From an uncultured Eubacteriales bacterium (lineage in GTDB: Bacteria; Bacillota; Clostridia; Oscillospirales; Acutalibacteraceae), in the NCBI GenBank assembly GCA_900314355.1, contig OMUY01000021.1:29352-93351 (forward strand): a stretch of 64,000 nt of DNA, given 5' to 3'. Below are positions 17,714-26,766 of this stretch, in pieces. Every line of letters starts with the position of its first letter. Within the stretch, counting starts at the first letter, position 1. The translations under genes were made by a program, and so were the position numbers. The notes beneath the pieces are model-generated. The model ran no database searches, was not told the DNA's origin, and worked only from the letters and a program-made list of their open reading frames with translations.

Positions 17714-18907
17714 TTAGTTGTTTACGCCGTATGTATTCATGTTCGCGTTCTGTTCGTCAAGATTTCTTGCGGCGTGGAATTCTCCGTTCTTGTCATGCAT
17801 GAAATAGTAGTAGTCTGTATCAGGCGCGTTCAATACGGCTCTTATACTGTCGTCGCCGGGGCTGCAGATAGCGCTCGCGGGATAGGAATCACATGTATAT
17901 GTATCATAAAGACTGATATATTTCTGTTTATCCGCTTCGGACAATCCTTCTCCGATTGCCTTTGCATAATTAGTTGTAGAGTTGCAGCTCAAGTGCATAT
18001 TCGCATTTAGACGGTTGATTAATATTGAAGATACAGTAGTCATTTCGTCTTCTTTAGCTTCTTTCTGAACTATTGAAGCTAAAATGACAACCTGGTCGAC
18101 AGTCATTCCTTTCTTCTTCGCCAACGCCGAATATTCGTCCGTCCACTTTGATTCAAAGTTGTCAAGGAATTTCTTGATTACGCTTTCGGGAGCTTCACCA
18201 ATGTAGAAGTTATAAGTATCAGGATAAAGATAGCCTTCAAGCTGGTTATATCTTGAGCTGAGATTTGTTCTTGACGAGAGAAAATCATAATCTTTGGAAA
18301 AAGAATCGGAGTTCATCGCCTGTCTGAGTTTATCGGGATCGCACACTTCTTTTTCGCCGAGAAGTTTAATTATTTCATCCGCCGTATAGCCTTCCGGGAA
18401 TGTCAATGTGACGGTCTGAGACTGCGAGTCAATATACTTTATTGAATTAAGCATATTTTCAAGTCCGGATTTTCTTGAAAGAGTATATGTTCCCGGTACA
18501 TACCCGTCGTCTTTGTACCCCATAGCCTTTGCGCAGATTTTACAGAACCACGCGTTGTGGATCACTCCGTCTTTTTTCAATGTGTCAATAACGGAATCGG
18601 TGTCCATATTTTCTGTAATAACGACAGATTTTTCTTCGCCGTCTTTGTCCGATACATGAACCGCAAGAACGTCATTTATACAAGAAACAGCAACAAATGA
18701 AACTGCGACAGCGCAAACGAATATAACCGCAATTATTATTCCGACTCGTTTAAAGTTATTTTTTCCTCTAATCCGCTGCGCTTTTTTATGAGAATAATAG
18801 CTGTTCCTCTCTTCCGGAGACATTTCGCCGGGATTTTTTTTGCCACGGAATTTCTCGGTTATATTTTCAATTATTTGTTTTTTATTCTTTTTCTCGGAAT
18901 CTGCCAT
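17714..18907 (-). CDS. mltG: Endolytic transglycosylase MltG
   Basis: 397 residues. A charged cytoplasmic N-terminus of about 54 residues, one membrane helix (about 55-77), a LysM-like segment, then the YceG catalytic domain with EGYLYPDTY (224-232) and catalytic Glu283 in ASIVQKEA, followed by INRL and the SNTTNYA-type region (here CNSTTNYA). It cuts nascent peptidoglycan and sets glycan strand length. The cytoplasmic N-terminus is longer than in E. coli, as is usual in Clostridia. It follows the GNAT gene in the same direction. Confidence 0.93.
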   Translation of the reverse strand: MADSEKKNKKQIIENITEKFRGKKNPGEMSPEERNSYYSHKKAQRIRGKNNFKRVGIIIAVIFVCAVAVSFVAVSCINDVLAVHVSDKDGEEKSVVITENMDTDSVIDTLKKDGVIHNAWFCKICAKAMGYKDDGYVPGTYTLSRKSGLENMLNSIKYIDSQSQTVTLTFPEGYTADEIIKLLGEKEVCDPDKLRQAMNSDSFSKDYDFLSSRTNLSSRYNQLEGYLYPDTYNFYIGEAPESVIKKFLDNFESKWTDEYSALAKKKGMTVDQVVILASIVQKEAKEDEMTTVSSILINRLNANMHLSCNSTTNYAKAIGEGLSEADKQKYISLYDTYTCDSYPASAICSPGDDSIRAVLNAPDTDYYYFMHDKNGEFHAARNLDEQNANMNTYGVNN

Positions 18908-18947
18908 TTATTTTTTATCCTTATTACCGTTTTTTTCAGACCGCTTT

Positions 18948-19820
18948 TCATTCGCACGGCTGACCTAAATATATTTTTTCGTTTCCGTCAATAAAATTGC
19001 TTTTATTTAAAATACCGTTTAAATCAAGTATCATTCCCTGTTTTTTGACATCAAAATTAAATACGCCGGCAGGAAAATCCGCAGGTAATTTAATCTTAAA
19101 TTTTTCAGAATTTTCGTTTTTAAGAATATCAAGAATATGATTAAAATTGCCGTATTCGGAAAAACATTCGGTAACACATAGTGTTTCATCATCCGAATGG
19201 CATAAAATATATACCCTGTCGCCGTCTTCAAATAAAGCGGATATCGATTTTCCTCCGTCGGATTTTTCGCTTCTTTCGGCAAATTCAAGAAAATCATCGT
19301 CAAAATCGGCGTAATTTTTTGACATGATATTTTTTCTCATTTCCGTATATGAAAAGTCAGAACAGAAATATCCTTCCCCCGTCACATTCCGGTTTTTATC
19401 AATTTCAATTTTTGTCAAAAACAGAAATTTATCATAAAAAGCGGTAAAAAATCCGAGTTTTCCGTAGTAATCGTAGAGATGTTCCGACGCGGGACATAGG
19501 AAAATGAAATCCGTACCGTTCGCCTTGTAATAATCTGCCGATGACTTTATAAGTTTTGACATAAAGCCCTTTTTTCTGAAACCGGGATGAGTTTGAGCGG
19601 CATATAGGTATTTAGCCGAATATTTTTTGTTTCCCAAAACGACGTCGGAATTTATCATATAAAAGACCGACGCGATTATACCGTTTTCTTTTATTAAAAA
19701 CGTATTGTCCGCATCGAAAACAGAATCAAAAAAATCGGATAAAAATTCATCAGTATCTCCGAAAACATTTTTCCAAAGACCGATTAATTCTTCCCTGTCG
19801 TCAAGATTAGCTTTTTCCAT
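18948..19820 (-). CDS. GNAT-family N-acetyltransferase
   Basis: 290 residues. The N-terminal GNAT fold has an acetyl-CoA-binding loop in THPGFRKKGFMSKL (about residue 95) and LYDYYGKLGF, a typical late GNAT strand. The C-terminal 120 residues form a second domain, recalling the Eis/two-domain GNATs with an SCP2-like tail. Substrate unknown. Its start lies inside the 3' end of the upstream phosphatidyltransferase gene (14-base overlap), so the two are translationally linked. Confidence 0.8.
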   Translation of the reverse strand: MEKANLDDREELIGLWKNVFGDTDEFLSDFFDSVFDADNTFLIKENGIIASVFYMINSDVVLGNKKYSAKYLYAAQTHPGFRKKGFMSKLIKSSADYYKANGTDFIFLCPASEHLYDYYGKLGFFTAFYDKFLFLTKIEIDKNRNVTGEGYFCSDFSYTEMRKNIMSKNYADFDDDFLEFAERSEKSDGGKSISALFEDGDRVYILCHSDDETLCVTECFSEYGNFNHILDILKNENSEKFKIKLPADFPAGVFNFDVKKQGMILDLNGILNKSNFIDGNEKIYLGQPCE

Positions 19821-20532
19821 TTTTCTTTGCTTTATTTTCTTTTCTTATGGCTGCCTTAGATTTTCTTTCTGGAACAGCGGCTATTTCTTCATCCGTCATA
19901 TTTTTATATTTTCCCCAGTGGTAATGCCTTGCGAACTGGTCGTAGATTGACGGCATATATGAAGCAAGAGCCGCGAATGTCATAATTACGGCTATCACAA
20001 CAAGGACTTCCATCATAGCGGAAGGAATAACCCATAATTTTTTAAAAGCCCCGACTTCCGGTCCGAAAGCGAAAATCAAAAGCATGACAACATAAAAGGC
20101 AACTGTTGCGGCTTTGCCGTAAATCTCCGCCGCGTTAGGTCTCATATTGTGTGCAAGCATAAAAGCGCCGCCGCAGAGCATAAACACATCTTTTGCGATA
20201 AACAGAAGAAATACCCATGCAAAAGCATGAACATGGACGTCAGACGCCTGTTTGAATCTAAGGAAAAGCATTAACGCGATTACCGCTACGGTTAATTTAT
20301 CCGCTATCGGGTCAAGGATTTTACCTAAATTTGAAACCTGATTGAATCTTCTCGCGATCTTGCCGTCGAAAAGGTCAGAAAGCGCAGAAAGACCGAGAAC
20401 AATTACAGACGCGACAATGTGATCTTTGTAAAACAAGACCGCAAAAACAGGAATAAGAACAATTCTAATCGCGGAAAGAAGGTTTGGAACTGTTTTCCAA
20501 TTTTCAAACAGAAATCCGAGTTTCTCCTTCAT
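19807..20532 (-). CDS. pgsA: CDP-alcohol phosphatidyltransferase, PgsA-like
   Basis: 241 residues, integral membrane. The catalytic CDP-alcohol motif is complete: D53, D56-G57-x2-A60-R61-x8-G70-x3-D74-x3-D78. About six membrane helices surround it, with a Lys-rich cytoplasmic tail. The likely reaction is CDP-diacylglycerol plus glycerol-3-phosphate to phosphatidylglycerophosphate. The family motif does not exclude another alcohol acceptor such as inositol or serine. About 40 residues longer than usual PgsA, mostly in the tail. Confidence 0.82.
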   Translation of the reverse strand: MKEKLGFLFENWKTVPNLLSAIRIVLIPVFAVLFYKDHIVASVIVLGLSALSDLFDGKIARRFNQVSNLGKILDPIADKLTVAVIALMLFLRFKQASDVHVHAFAWVFLLFIAKDVFMLCGGAFMLAHNMRPNAAEIYGKAATVAFYVVMLLIFAFGPEVGAFKKLWVIPSAMMEVLVVIAVIMTFAALASYMPSIYDQFARHYHWGKYKNMTDEEIAAVPERKSKAAIRKENKAKKNGKS

Positions 20533-20615
20533 AATTTATGCCTCCTTATTTTCAAGGCGTTCAAAACTAAAATTTAAAAGCCGCCATAGTGATAATTTAT
20601 TTAACTTTTATTATA

Positions 20616-20641
20616 ATTAAAAGTGAAGATTAAAAGTGAAG
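20616..20641. repeat. Tandem 13-base direct repeat
   Basis: ATTAAAAGTGAAG occurs twice in a row (20616-20628 and 20629-20641) directly after the cvpA stop codon. On the minus strand it lies just upstream of a TATAAT, in a possible promoter region for the pgsA-like gene. Confidence 0.8.
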
Positions 20642-20643
20642 TC

Positions 20644-21333
20644 TTATTTTGAAACAGCCTGAACAAGCTGTGATCCGAGACCGCATATATACGACCCCGA
20701 AACAATGTTCCTGAGCGGCGAAATGTAAACCGCCAGCGCGGAAAGAACCGCAGATATTATCAATATATAGACAGCGCTCTTGACAAATCCGAGTATTCCT
20801 CCGAAGACATGGTCAACTGTTTTCAAATGCTTTGTCCTCTTCATAGTCTTTCTGATAAAATGCGATATAATTCTGAAAATTATTCCGAATAAAATCATCA
20901 AAACAACTATGAAAACAACATTCAAAACCTCTTTGACGACAGGAGCGACGACATTTGCCTCAAGATCCTTAACAGTAGTCACTTTGCTCATTACCGCGGA
21001 CGATATTTTATCGGGATTTAAAAGTCCGGTAGATTTTATATATTTTGTCAGGTTAGACGGAAGTCCCGATATAACGTCTGCCAAATTTTGTGAAACGCCG
21101 TTTACATTGGCGTTGAGAGAGCCGTATTTGCTCTGCAGAGAATTTAAAACGGACGTCCGAAGTACATGGTCATAAAACGATGACGAGACTTTCGGCGACA
21201 GAAAAACAGCGAGACCGTATGATAAAAATCCGGAAAAAAGATCTATCACAGTCAGCACAAGTCCTCTCGCATAAGCGGAAAAAACAAATACAAAGAAAAG
21301 AATCAATAATATTATATCTAAGATATTAAACAT
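20644..21333 (-). CDS. CvpA-family membrane protein
   Basis: 229 residues with four predicted membrane helices, the first starting at residue 2. The N-terminal DIILLILFFVFVFSAYARG and a glycine after helix 1 fit the CvpA family (colicin V production/septal protein group). The exact role is unclear in Firmicutes. ATG 21333 is preferred: GAGGG lies 6 bases upstream and the start follows the DUF5711-like stop by two bases. A TTG two codons earlier is possible. Confidence 0.85.
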   Translation of the reverse strand: MFNILDIILLILFFVFVFSAYARGLVLTVIDLFSGFLSYGLAVFLSPKVSSSFYDHVLRTSVLNSLQSKYGSLNANVNGVSQNLADVISGLPSNLTKYIKSTGLLNPDKISSAVMSKVTTVKDLEANVVAPVVKEVLNVVFIVVLMILFGIIFRIISHFIRKTMKRTKHLKTVDHVFGGILGFVKSAVYILIISAVLSALAVYISPLRNIVSGSYICGLGSQLVQAVSK

Positions 21334-21335
21334 TT

Positions 21336-23315
21336 TCAACCCTCAGAAAAAGACTCTGTTTCGCTTTCGGGAACTACCGGAACAAAATCAAATTGCTCAG
21401 TTTCCGGAACAGATCCCGATTCATCTTCATTATTTTCGGCTTTTTTAATTTCGGTTCTGTCCACATCCCCGACCGCGGAAAATTTATAAACATTGTCCAC
21501 AGAAAGAATATAATTATACCTGCCTGCCTGGACTATGTCCTCCGCACCTGTATTAAATTTGCCTTTTCCTATGATATCGCCGAATTTAGAATATGTTTCA
21601 TACGATTTGGAATAGAGAACGGCTGTTCTGTCGTCTGAACAAGAAACGGCTTTCACTTTGCCTGAAAGTTTTGCCTTTCCGAATTTGGAAGCGTCTTTAT
21701 TGAAAATCAGAAGCTCTGAAGAATCTTTATCTTCGTTTGTATCGCAAATCACCGCAGTGATATCCGAATCCTCCGAAGAAACAAATTCCGGAACAGAACC
21801 GCTGAAGGAGTAAACAGACAAAAGATTTTTTTCTTTCGAAACGTAGATTTTTTTATCAGTGACGATAAATATTTCGTTGCCTGAAATAAATTTGATAAAA
21901 TATACATTGTCGCCGCTGAAACTGAATTTGGCATATTCAGTATTGTAGTCGAAATTCATTACATGAACGAAAGACGAGAGATTCAAATCATCCGCTTTAA
22001 CAGTTGCAACTGCCAATGTTTTTCCGTCTTTATAAATTTTCGCCGAAACAACGTATTCATCGTCCGTAATCCATTTGTAGATGTTTGTGCCGGAGCTGTC
22101 ATATCCCATAACAGAGCATTCAATAGTTTTAGCTCCGCTTTTTTCACCGGCAGTAGCGATTATGAAATTTCCGTTTTTAGACACATCTCCGCATATTATC
22201 GCATTGTCGGTATTCCCGGAATAAATTACGGACTTATCCAAAAACAATTCAAATGATTTATTTCCGAGGTCGTAGACAAGATCATAATCTCCTGCCGTAG
22301 ACATACGGGGTGAACCCATAGAAATTGTTTTGTAGCTGTAATCATCGGCCGACGAAGAAAGATAATAAAGCATATCATCTGTCAAGGCGGCAAATCCGGA
22401 ATTTCTGATATCAAAAGACGACACATTTTTATTGTCGAGGGTGACAATATATTTTGAATTGCGCGATTCCTTCAGTCCCGAAAAACTCTTTTCAAACGGA
22501 TAGTAAATTATTGTGCCGGTCATATATAAAACCGGAATTAAAATAATTATCGCTGTTAATAATAAAACGACAAACGTTTTTGCAAGATTTTTATTTTGTC
22601 TTTTATTTTTTTCCTTTTCTTCCGGGGTCAGTTCCTTTTTTACTTTTTTCGGTTTATTGCTTACCTGTTTGTTTTCGGAAGAAACTATATTATTATTTTT
22701 TTCGAAATCTGCATTTTCTTCGCGGTCTGTCTCTTCTTCGTATTCGACATCCTCTTCGTTTTCTTCGTCTTCGTCTTCGTCTGCTTCTTCTTCCTCTTCC
22801 TCTTCCTCGGACTCGTCTTCTTCTTCGTTTTCTTCTTTATATTCGGCGTCATCGGGCGATAAATCGGTTTCTTCGGCGTTTTCGTTTTCGCCTTTTTCCT
22901 CCTGAATTAACTCTTCCGGCTCTACGGGAGATTTTAAATCTTCTTTTTCCTTTATGATTTCGCTCGAATCGGATTTTTCATCGACTGTGATTTTTTCTTC
23001 GGCATTATTTTTTTCTGTCTTTTTGCCTTTCAATTCTTCGGGAATTGGCTCGTGACGTATATTTCTTTTATATATTTCGGTAAATTTATCTTCTACGTTT
23101 TTATCCTGCGAAAAGGAGGAATTTTCTTTTTCAGCTTTTTTTATTTCAGAACCGTAAATTCTTGTGTTATCGCCTGCCGAAGAAAATTTAAAATCGTCTT
23201 CAGTCGGGAAATCATCGTCCTCAAAAATATCATCCACGTCGGGAAGTGGATTATTTTCTTTCGGATTTTTATTTTTGCCCTGATTTTTATTTTTATTATT
23301 GTTTTCGTTTTTCAT
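21336..23315 (-). CDS. DUF5711-like membrane protein with highly acidic cytoplasmic region
   Basis: 659 residues. The first ~245 residues are cytoplasmic: Asn/Lys-rich at the start, then a very acidic Glu/Asp stretch, then a basic patch before one membrane helix (about 250-272). The remaining ~370 residues are extracytoplasmic and beta-rich with repeated strands, resembling a propeller, and end in a short acidic tail. I recognise the general layout of the clostridial DUF5711 group but no enzyme motif. It is probably co-transcribed with cvpA, which follows within a few bases. Confidence 0.75.
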   Translation of the reverse strand: MKNENNNKNKNQGKNKNPKENNPLPDVDDIFEDDDFPTEDDFKFSSAGDNTRIYGSEIKKAEKENSSFSQDKNVEDKFTEIYKRNIRHEPIPEELKGKKTEKNNAEEKITVDEKSDSSEIIKEKEDLKSPVEPEELIQEEKGENENAEETDLSPDDAEYKEENEEEDESEEEEEEEEADEDEDEENEEDVEYEEETDREENADFEKNNNIVSSENKQVSNKPKKVKKELTPEEKEKNKRQNKNLAKTFVVLLLTAIIILIPVLYMTGTIIYYPFEKSFSGLKESRNSKYIVTLDNKNVSSFDIRNSGFAALTDDMLYYLSSSADDYSYKTISMGSPRMSTAGDYDLVYDLGNKSFELFLDKSVIYSGNTDNAIICGDVSKNGNFIIATAGEKSGAKTIECSVMGYDSSGTNIYKWITDDEYVVSAKIYKDGKTLAVATVKADDLNLSSFVHVMNFDYNTEYAKFSFSGDNVYFIKFISGNEIFIVTDKKIYVSKEKNLLSVYSFSGSVPEFVSSEDSDITAVICDTNEDKDSSELLIFNKDASKFGKAKLSGKVKAVSCSDDRTAVLYSKSYETYSKFGDIIGKGKFNTGAEDIVQAGRYNYILSVDNVYKFSAVGDVDRTEIKKAENNEDESGSVPETEQFDFVPVVPESETESFSEG

Positions 23316-23419
23316 CTTTTAATACATCCCAAAAAATGACAGAGAAAATATTGATAAATGTAAAAATATGTTTTTATTCAGTAGTAAATAAACGATAAAT
23401 AATTGATAATCGGAAATAA

Positions 23420-24160
23420 TCATTTTTCATATAATACTCTGTTCAGATACAGTCCCTGAGGAGGGGCTGTGATACCGGCAAGAGATCTGTCCTTAGACAA
23501 AATTATTTTTTTTATATCATCCGGGTCTATTTTGTTTTCTGAGACATTTACAAGCGTTCCCGTCATTATTCTGACCATATTGTAGAGAAATCCGTCGGCT
23601 GAAACGGTAAATTTTAAAATATCACCGTCTCTTTCAACTTTTGCATCTGTTACGGTTCTGACAGTATCGACTACAGAAGAACCGGTAGAACAAAATGAGG
23701 CGAAATCGTATTTGCCGATAAAATTAATAGCGGCCTTATTCATCAGTTCCTCGTCAAGCTTGTATTTATAAAGCCATACTCTGCCGTTTAAAAAAGGATC
23801 TCTGACAGAGCTGTTTCTAATCAGATAAATGTATTCTTTTGATTTGCAGTCATATCTTGAATGAAAATCAGCGTCGACCTCGTCGCAGCTTATCACAGAA
23901 ATATCGTCGTCAATATTAGCGTTTACTGCGTCAACCGTTTTTCCACACGGAATAGTTTTATTCGTATGAAAATTGCAATAATATTCATTTGCATGAACTC
24001 CGGCGTCTGTTCTCGAACATCCGTAAACGGGAGAATTATCACCGAAAATTCTGTCTACGGCTTTTTGAATTTCTCCCTGAACGGATTTTGCATTTTCCTG
24101 AATCTGCCAGCCGTGGAATTTTGTGCCGACAAATTTTAATTTCAATCTCAAATTTCTCAT
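23420..24160 (-). CDS. truA: tRNA pseudouridine synthase A
   Basis: 246 residues, normal length. Catalytic Asp52 is in CSRTDAGVHA, with GWQIQ near the N-terminus and YNMVRIMTGTLV near the C-terminus, both typical of TruA. It isomerises uridines 38-40 in the anticodon arm. It follows ecfT by about 20 bases; the ecfA1-ecfA2-ecfT-truA order is common in Firmicutes. Confidence 0.96.
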   Translation of the reverse strand: MRNLRLKLKFVGTKFHGWQIQENAKSVQGEIQKAVDRIFGDNSPVYGCSRTDAGVHANEYYCNFHTNKTIPCGKTVDAVNANIDDDISVISCDEVDADFHSRYDCKSKEYIYLIRNSSVRDPFLNGRVWLYKYKLDEELMNKAAINFIGKYDFASFCSTGSSVVDTVRTVTDAKVERDGDILKFTVSADGFLYNMVRIMTGTLVNVSENKIDPDDIKKIILSKDRSLAGITAPPQGLYLNRVLYEK

Positions 24161-24180
24161 TAATATTTTAATTATTTAAG

Positions 24181-24996
24181 TCAGATAACATGCGTGAAAA
24201 AATGATTCAAAATAATTATTCCGGCATAGAGAACCGCAAGAACTGTAAATGATATGTAATCTCTCCATGAAAGCGTCATTATTTTAAGTCGGGTTCTGCC
24301 TTCGCCGCCGTGGTAGCATCTGCACTCCATTGCAAAGGCAAGCTCATAAGCACGTCTGAAAGAATTTACAAAAAGCGGTACGAATATAGGTATAAGAGCC
24401 TTTGCCCTGTTTATTACGCTTCCGTTTCCGAGATCCGCGCCTCTTGCCTTCTGCGCGTTCATAATTTTTCCTATCTCATCGTTTAATGTAGGTATAAAAC
24501 GAAGAGCGATAGTCATCATCATCGCAAGCGTGCCGACAGGAACATGTATTATTTTAAGCGGAGAAAAAAGTCTTTCCATTCCGTCTGTCAGAGAAGTGGG
24601 CGATGTGGTGTAAGTTAAAAGAGAGGAATATAATATTAGAACTATTATCCTTACGCAGATGAATATCGAGTTTGATAATCCGCCTGTCGTTATTTTTATT
24701 TTCCAAAATTCAACTAATGTTTCGCCGGTCTTCACATAAAAAAGCTGTATTACTGCCGTTATTATTATCACGAAAATAACGGCTTTAAGGCCTTTGAAAA
24801 TAGTTTTGAACGGAATTTTAGAGACAAAAACGCATAAAATCGCGGCTAATGTGACAACTGCGAGCGATTCAAATGTTTTGCAGACAAATATGGCGATAAT
24901 CGCTCCGAATGAAAAAACGAGCTTTGCCCTCGGATCCATTTTGTGAATATAAGAATCTCCGGGAAAAAACTGACCAATAGTTGCGTCTCTCAGCAT
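24181..24996 (-). CDS. ecfT: Energy-coupling factor transporter transmembrane protein EcfT
   Basis: 271 residues with about five to six membrane helices. Two coupling motifs are visible, QKARGADLG and MECRCYHGG, the Ala-Arg-Gly-like sites that contact the two ATPases. Forms the shared membrane module for vitamin uptake with exchangeable S-components, none of which is encoded here. Its start overlaps the ecfA2 stop. Confidence 0.95.
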   Translation of the reverse strand: MLRDATIGQFFPGDSYIHKMDPRAKLVFSFGAIIAIFVCKTFESLAVVTLAAILCVFVSKIPFKTIFKGLKAVIFVIIITAVIQLFYVKTGETLVEFWKIKITTGGLSNSIFICVRIIVLILYSSLLTYTTSPTSLTDGMERLFSPLKIIHVPVGTLAMMMTIALRFIPTLNDEIGKIMNAQKARGADLGNGSVINRAKALIPIFVPLFVNSFRRAYELAFAMECRCYHGGEGRTRLKIMTLSWRDYISFTVLAVLYAGIIILNHFFTHVI

Positions 24997-25859
24997 TTTT
25001 TCTCCCCCTTTTCCTTAAAATACGAAAAGAGGACTTCTTCCGCTTTTTCTATTGTATATACGGCGGGGTTTAGTTTATATCCTTTTTTTATCAATCCGGA
25101 CACAATGTAAGTCATCTGAGGAATATTCAGCCCGAGACTCAATAATTTATCCGCCTGAGAGAAAACAGAATCCACATCGCCGTCCATCGCAACTTTTCCG
25201 TGATCAATTACCACTACTCTTTCCGCATAAGCGGCGACATCCTCCATGGAATGAGAAACAATTATAACCGTGCTGCCTGTTTTTTTTCTGTAATTTGAAA
25301 TAAGAGAAAAAATATTTCTTTTTCCCCTCGGGTCAAGACCTGCAGCGGGTTCGTCCATAATAAGGACTTCCGGTTCCATCGCCATTACTCCGGCTATCGC
25401 CACTCTCCTTTTTTCTCCGCCTGAAAGATCAAACGGAGATTTATTGAGCAATTCGTCTTTGACACCTGCGTATCTCGCGGCGGATCTGACCATTCTGTCG
25501 ATTTCATCGTTATTTTTGCCCATATTTTTTGGACCGAATGATATATCCTTATAGACCGTGTCCTCGAAAAGCTGATACTCTGGATATTGAAAGCAGAGAC
25601 CTACTTTAAACCTGACGTCCCTTTGAGTATCCTTGCTTTTATTTATATCATTTCCGTTGAACAGTATTCTGCCTTTCTGAGGTTCAAGAAGAGCGTTGAA
25701 ATGCTGAATAAGAGTAGATTTTCCCGAACCGGTATGACCTATTATGCCGACAAATTCACCTTTCTCTATGGAAAGACTGACATTGTCAAGCGCCTTTGTC
25801 TCAAACGGGGTTCCGGCTCCGTATGTATAAGTCACATTCTCGGCTTCAAGTATTTTCAT
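24990..25859 (-). CDS. ecfA2: Energy-coupling factor ATPase EcfA2
   Basis: 289 residues. ABC ATPase with Walker A GHTGSGKST (41-49), Q-loop CFQYPEYQLF (the ECF-type Q-helix), signature LSGGEKRRVAIAG, Walker B VLIMDEPAAGLDP and an H-loop VSHSMED. Second ATPase of the ECF pair; pairs with EcfA1 just upstream and EcfT just downstream. Confidence 0.95.
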   Translation of the reverse strand: MKILEAENVTYTYGAGTPFETKALDNVSLSIEKGEFVGIIGHTGSGKSTLIQHFNALLEPQKGRILFNGNDINKSKDTQRDVRFKVGLCFQYPEYQLFEDTVYKDISFGPKNMGKNNDEIDRMVRSAARYAGVKDELLNKSPFDLSGGEKRRVAIAGVMAMEPEVLIMDEPAAGLDPRGKRNIFSLISNYRKKTGSTVIIVSHSMEDVAAYAERVVVIDHGKVAMDGDVDSVFSQADKLLSLGLNIPQMTYIVSGLIKKGYKLNPAVYTIEKAEEVLFSYFKEKGEKKC

Positions 25860-25890
25860 TTGGTCGGTAATAATTCAACTTTCTAAAAAT

Positions 25891-26748
25891 TTATTTATTA
25901 ACGTAATTTGAATACGCATTTATAAAATCATCCGGCGTAAGTATTCCGTCGGGCAGCTTCATTCCTTTTTTTCTTAAATCCGATGCGAGCCTCGCCGAGT
26001 CCGGGAGAGAAAGTCCGGCATTTTCCAAAATTTTTTCCTCGGCAAAAACCTGTTTGGGGGTTCCCTCCGCAACTTTTTCGCCGTTTGTCATCACGATTAT
26101 TCTGTCGGCAAGAACAGCCTCGTCCATATAGTGGGTGATTAAAACTATCGTAAGACCGAGCTCTTTATTTAGTTTCTGCATATACTTTACGACTTCTCTT
26201 CGTCCCTGAGGGTCGAGCATAGCAGTGGGCTCGTCGAGGACGATACACTCTGTTTTCATAGCCATAATGCCTGCGATTGCCACTCTCTGCTTTTGACCGC
26301 CCGAAAGTTTATGCGGTTCAGAAAATCTGTACTCGTACATTCCGAGAGCTTTTAGAGCCTCGTCAACTCTCTGCCTTATCTCCTTCTGCGGAACGCCGAG
26401 ATTCTCCGGTCCGAATGCGACATCTTCCTCTACAACAGTTGCCACAAGCTGATTATCCGGGTTCTGAAAAACAACGCCTACGGTCTGTCTTATCTTAAGT
26501 TCGTTATCTTCGTCGGCGGTATCCATACCGTTTACGAGAACATGACCGCTTTCGGGAACGATAATAGCGTTTGAAAGCTTTGCTATCGTCGATTTTCCGG
26601 AACCGTTATGACCGAGGATCGCGATAAATTCACCCTTATGTATGTCAAGATTAAAATTCTTTATCGCAAGCGGCAGAGAAATTTCTTCATCGTCCGACTC
26701 ATAACGGTAATTAACATTTTTAAAACTGATTATAATGTCGTCGTTCAT
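25891..26748 (-). CDS. ecfA1: Energy-coupling factor ATPase EcfA1
   Basis: 285 residues. ABC ATPase with Walker A GHNGSGKST, Q-helix FQNPDNQLVAT, signature LSGGQKQRVAIAG, Walker B IVLDEPTAMLDP and H-loop ITHYMDE. FQNPDNQ is typical of EcfA1. First gene of the ecfA1-ecfA2-ecfT-truA block, downstream of the methyltransferase gene by about 20 bases. Confidence 0.95.
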   Translation of the reverse strand: MNDDIIISFKNVNYRYESDDEEISLPLAIKNFNLDIHKGEFIAILGHNGSGKSTIAKLSNAIIVPESGHVLVNGMDTADEDNELKIRQTVGVVFQNPDNQLVATVVEEDVAFGPENLGVPQKEIRQRVDEALKALGMYEYRFSEPHKLSGGQKQRVAIAGIMAMKTECIVLDEPTAMLDPQGRREVVKYMQKLNKELGLTIVLITHYMDEAVLADRIIVMTNGEKVAEGTPKQVFAEEKILENAGLSLPDSARLASDLRKKGMKLPDGILTPDDFINAYSNYVNK

Positions 26749-26766
26749 TTAACACCTAAAATTAAA

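Noticed and set aside
22513-22957. Long open frames on the plus strand opposite the acidic region of the DUF5711-like gene
   Set aside because: They are the mirror of Glu/Asp codons (Ser/Arg/Phe-rich low complexity), without a ribosome site.
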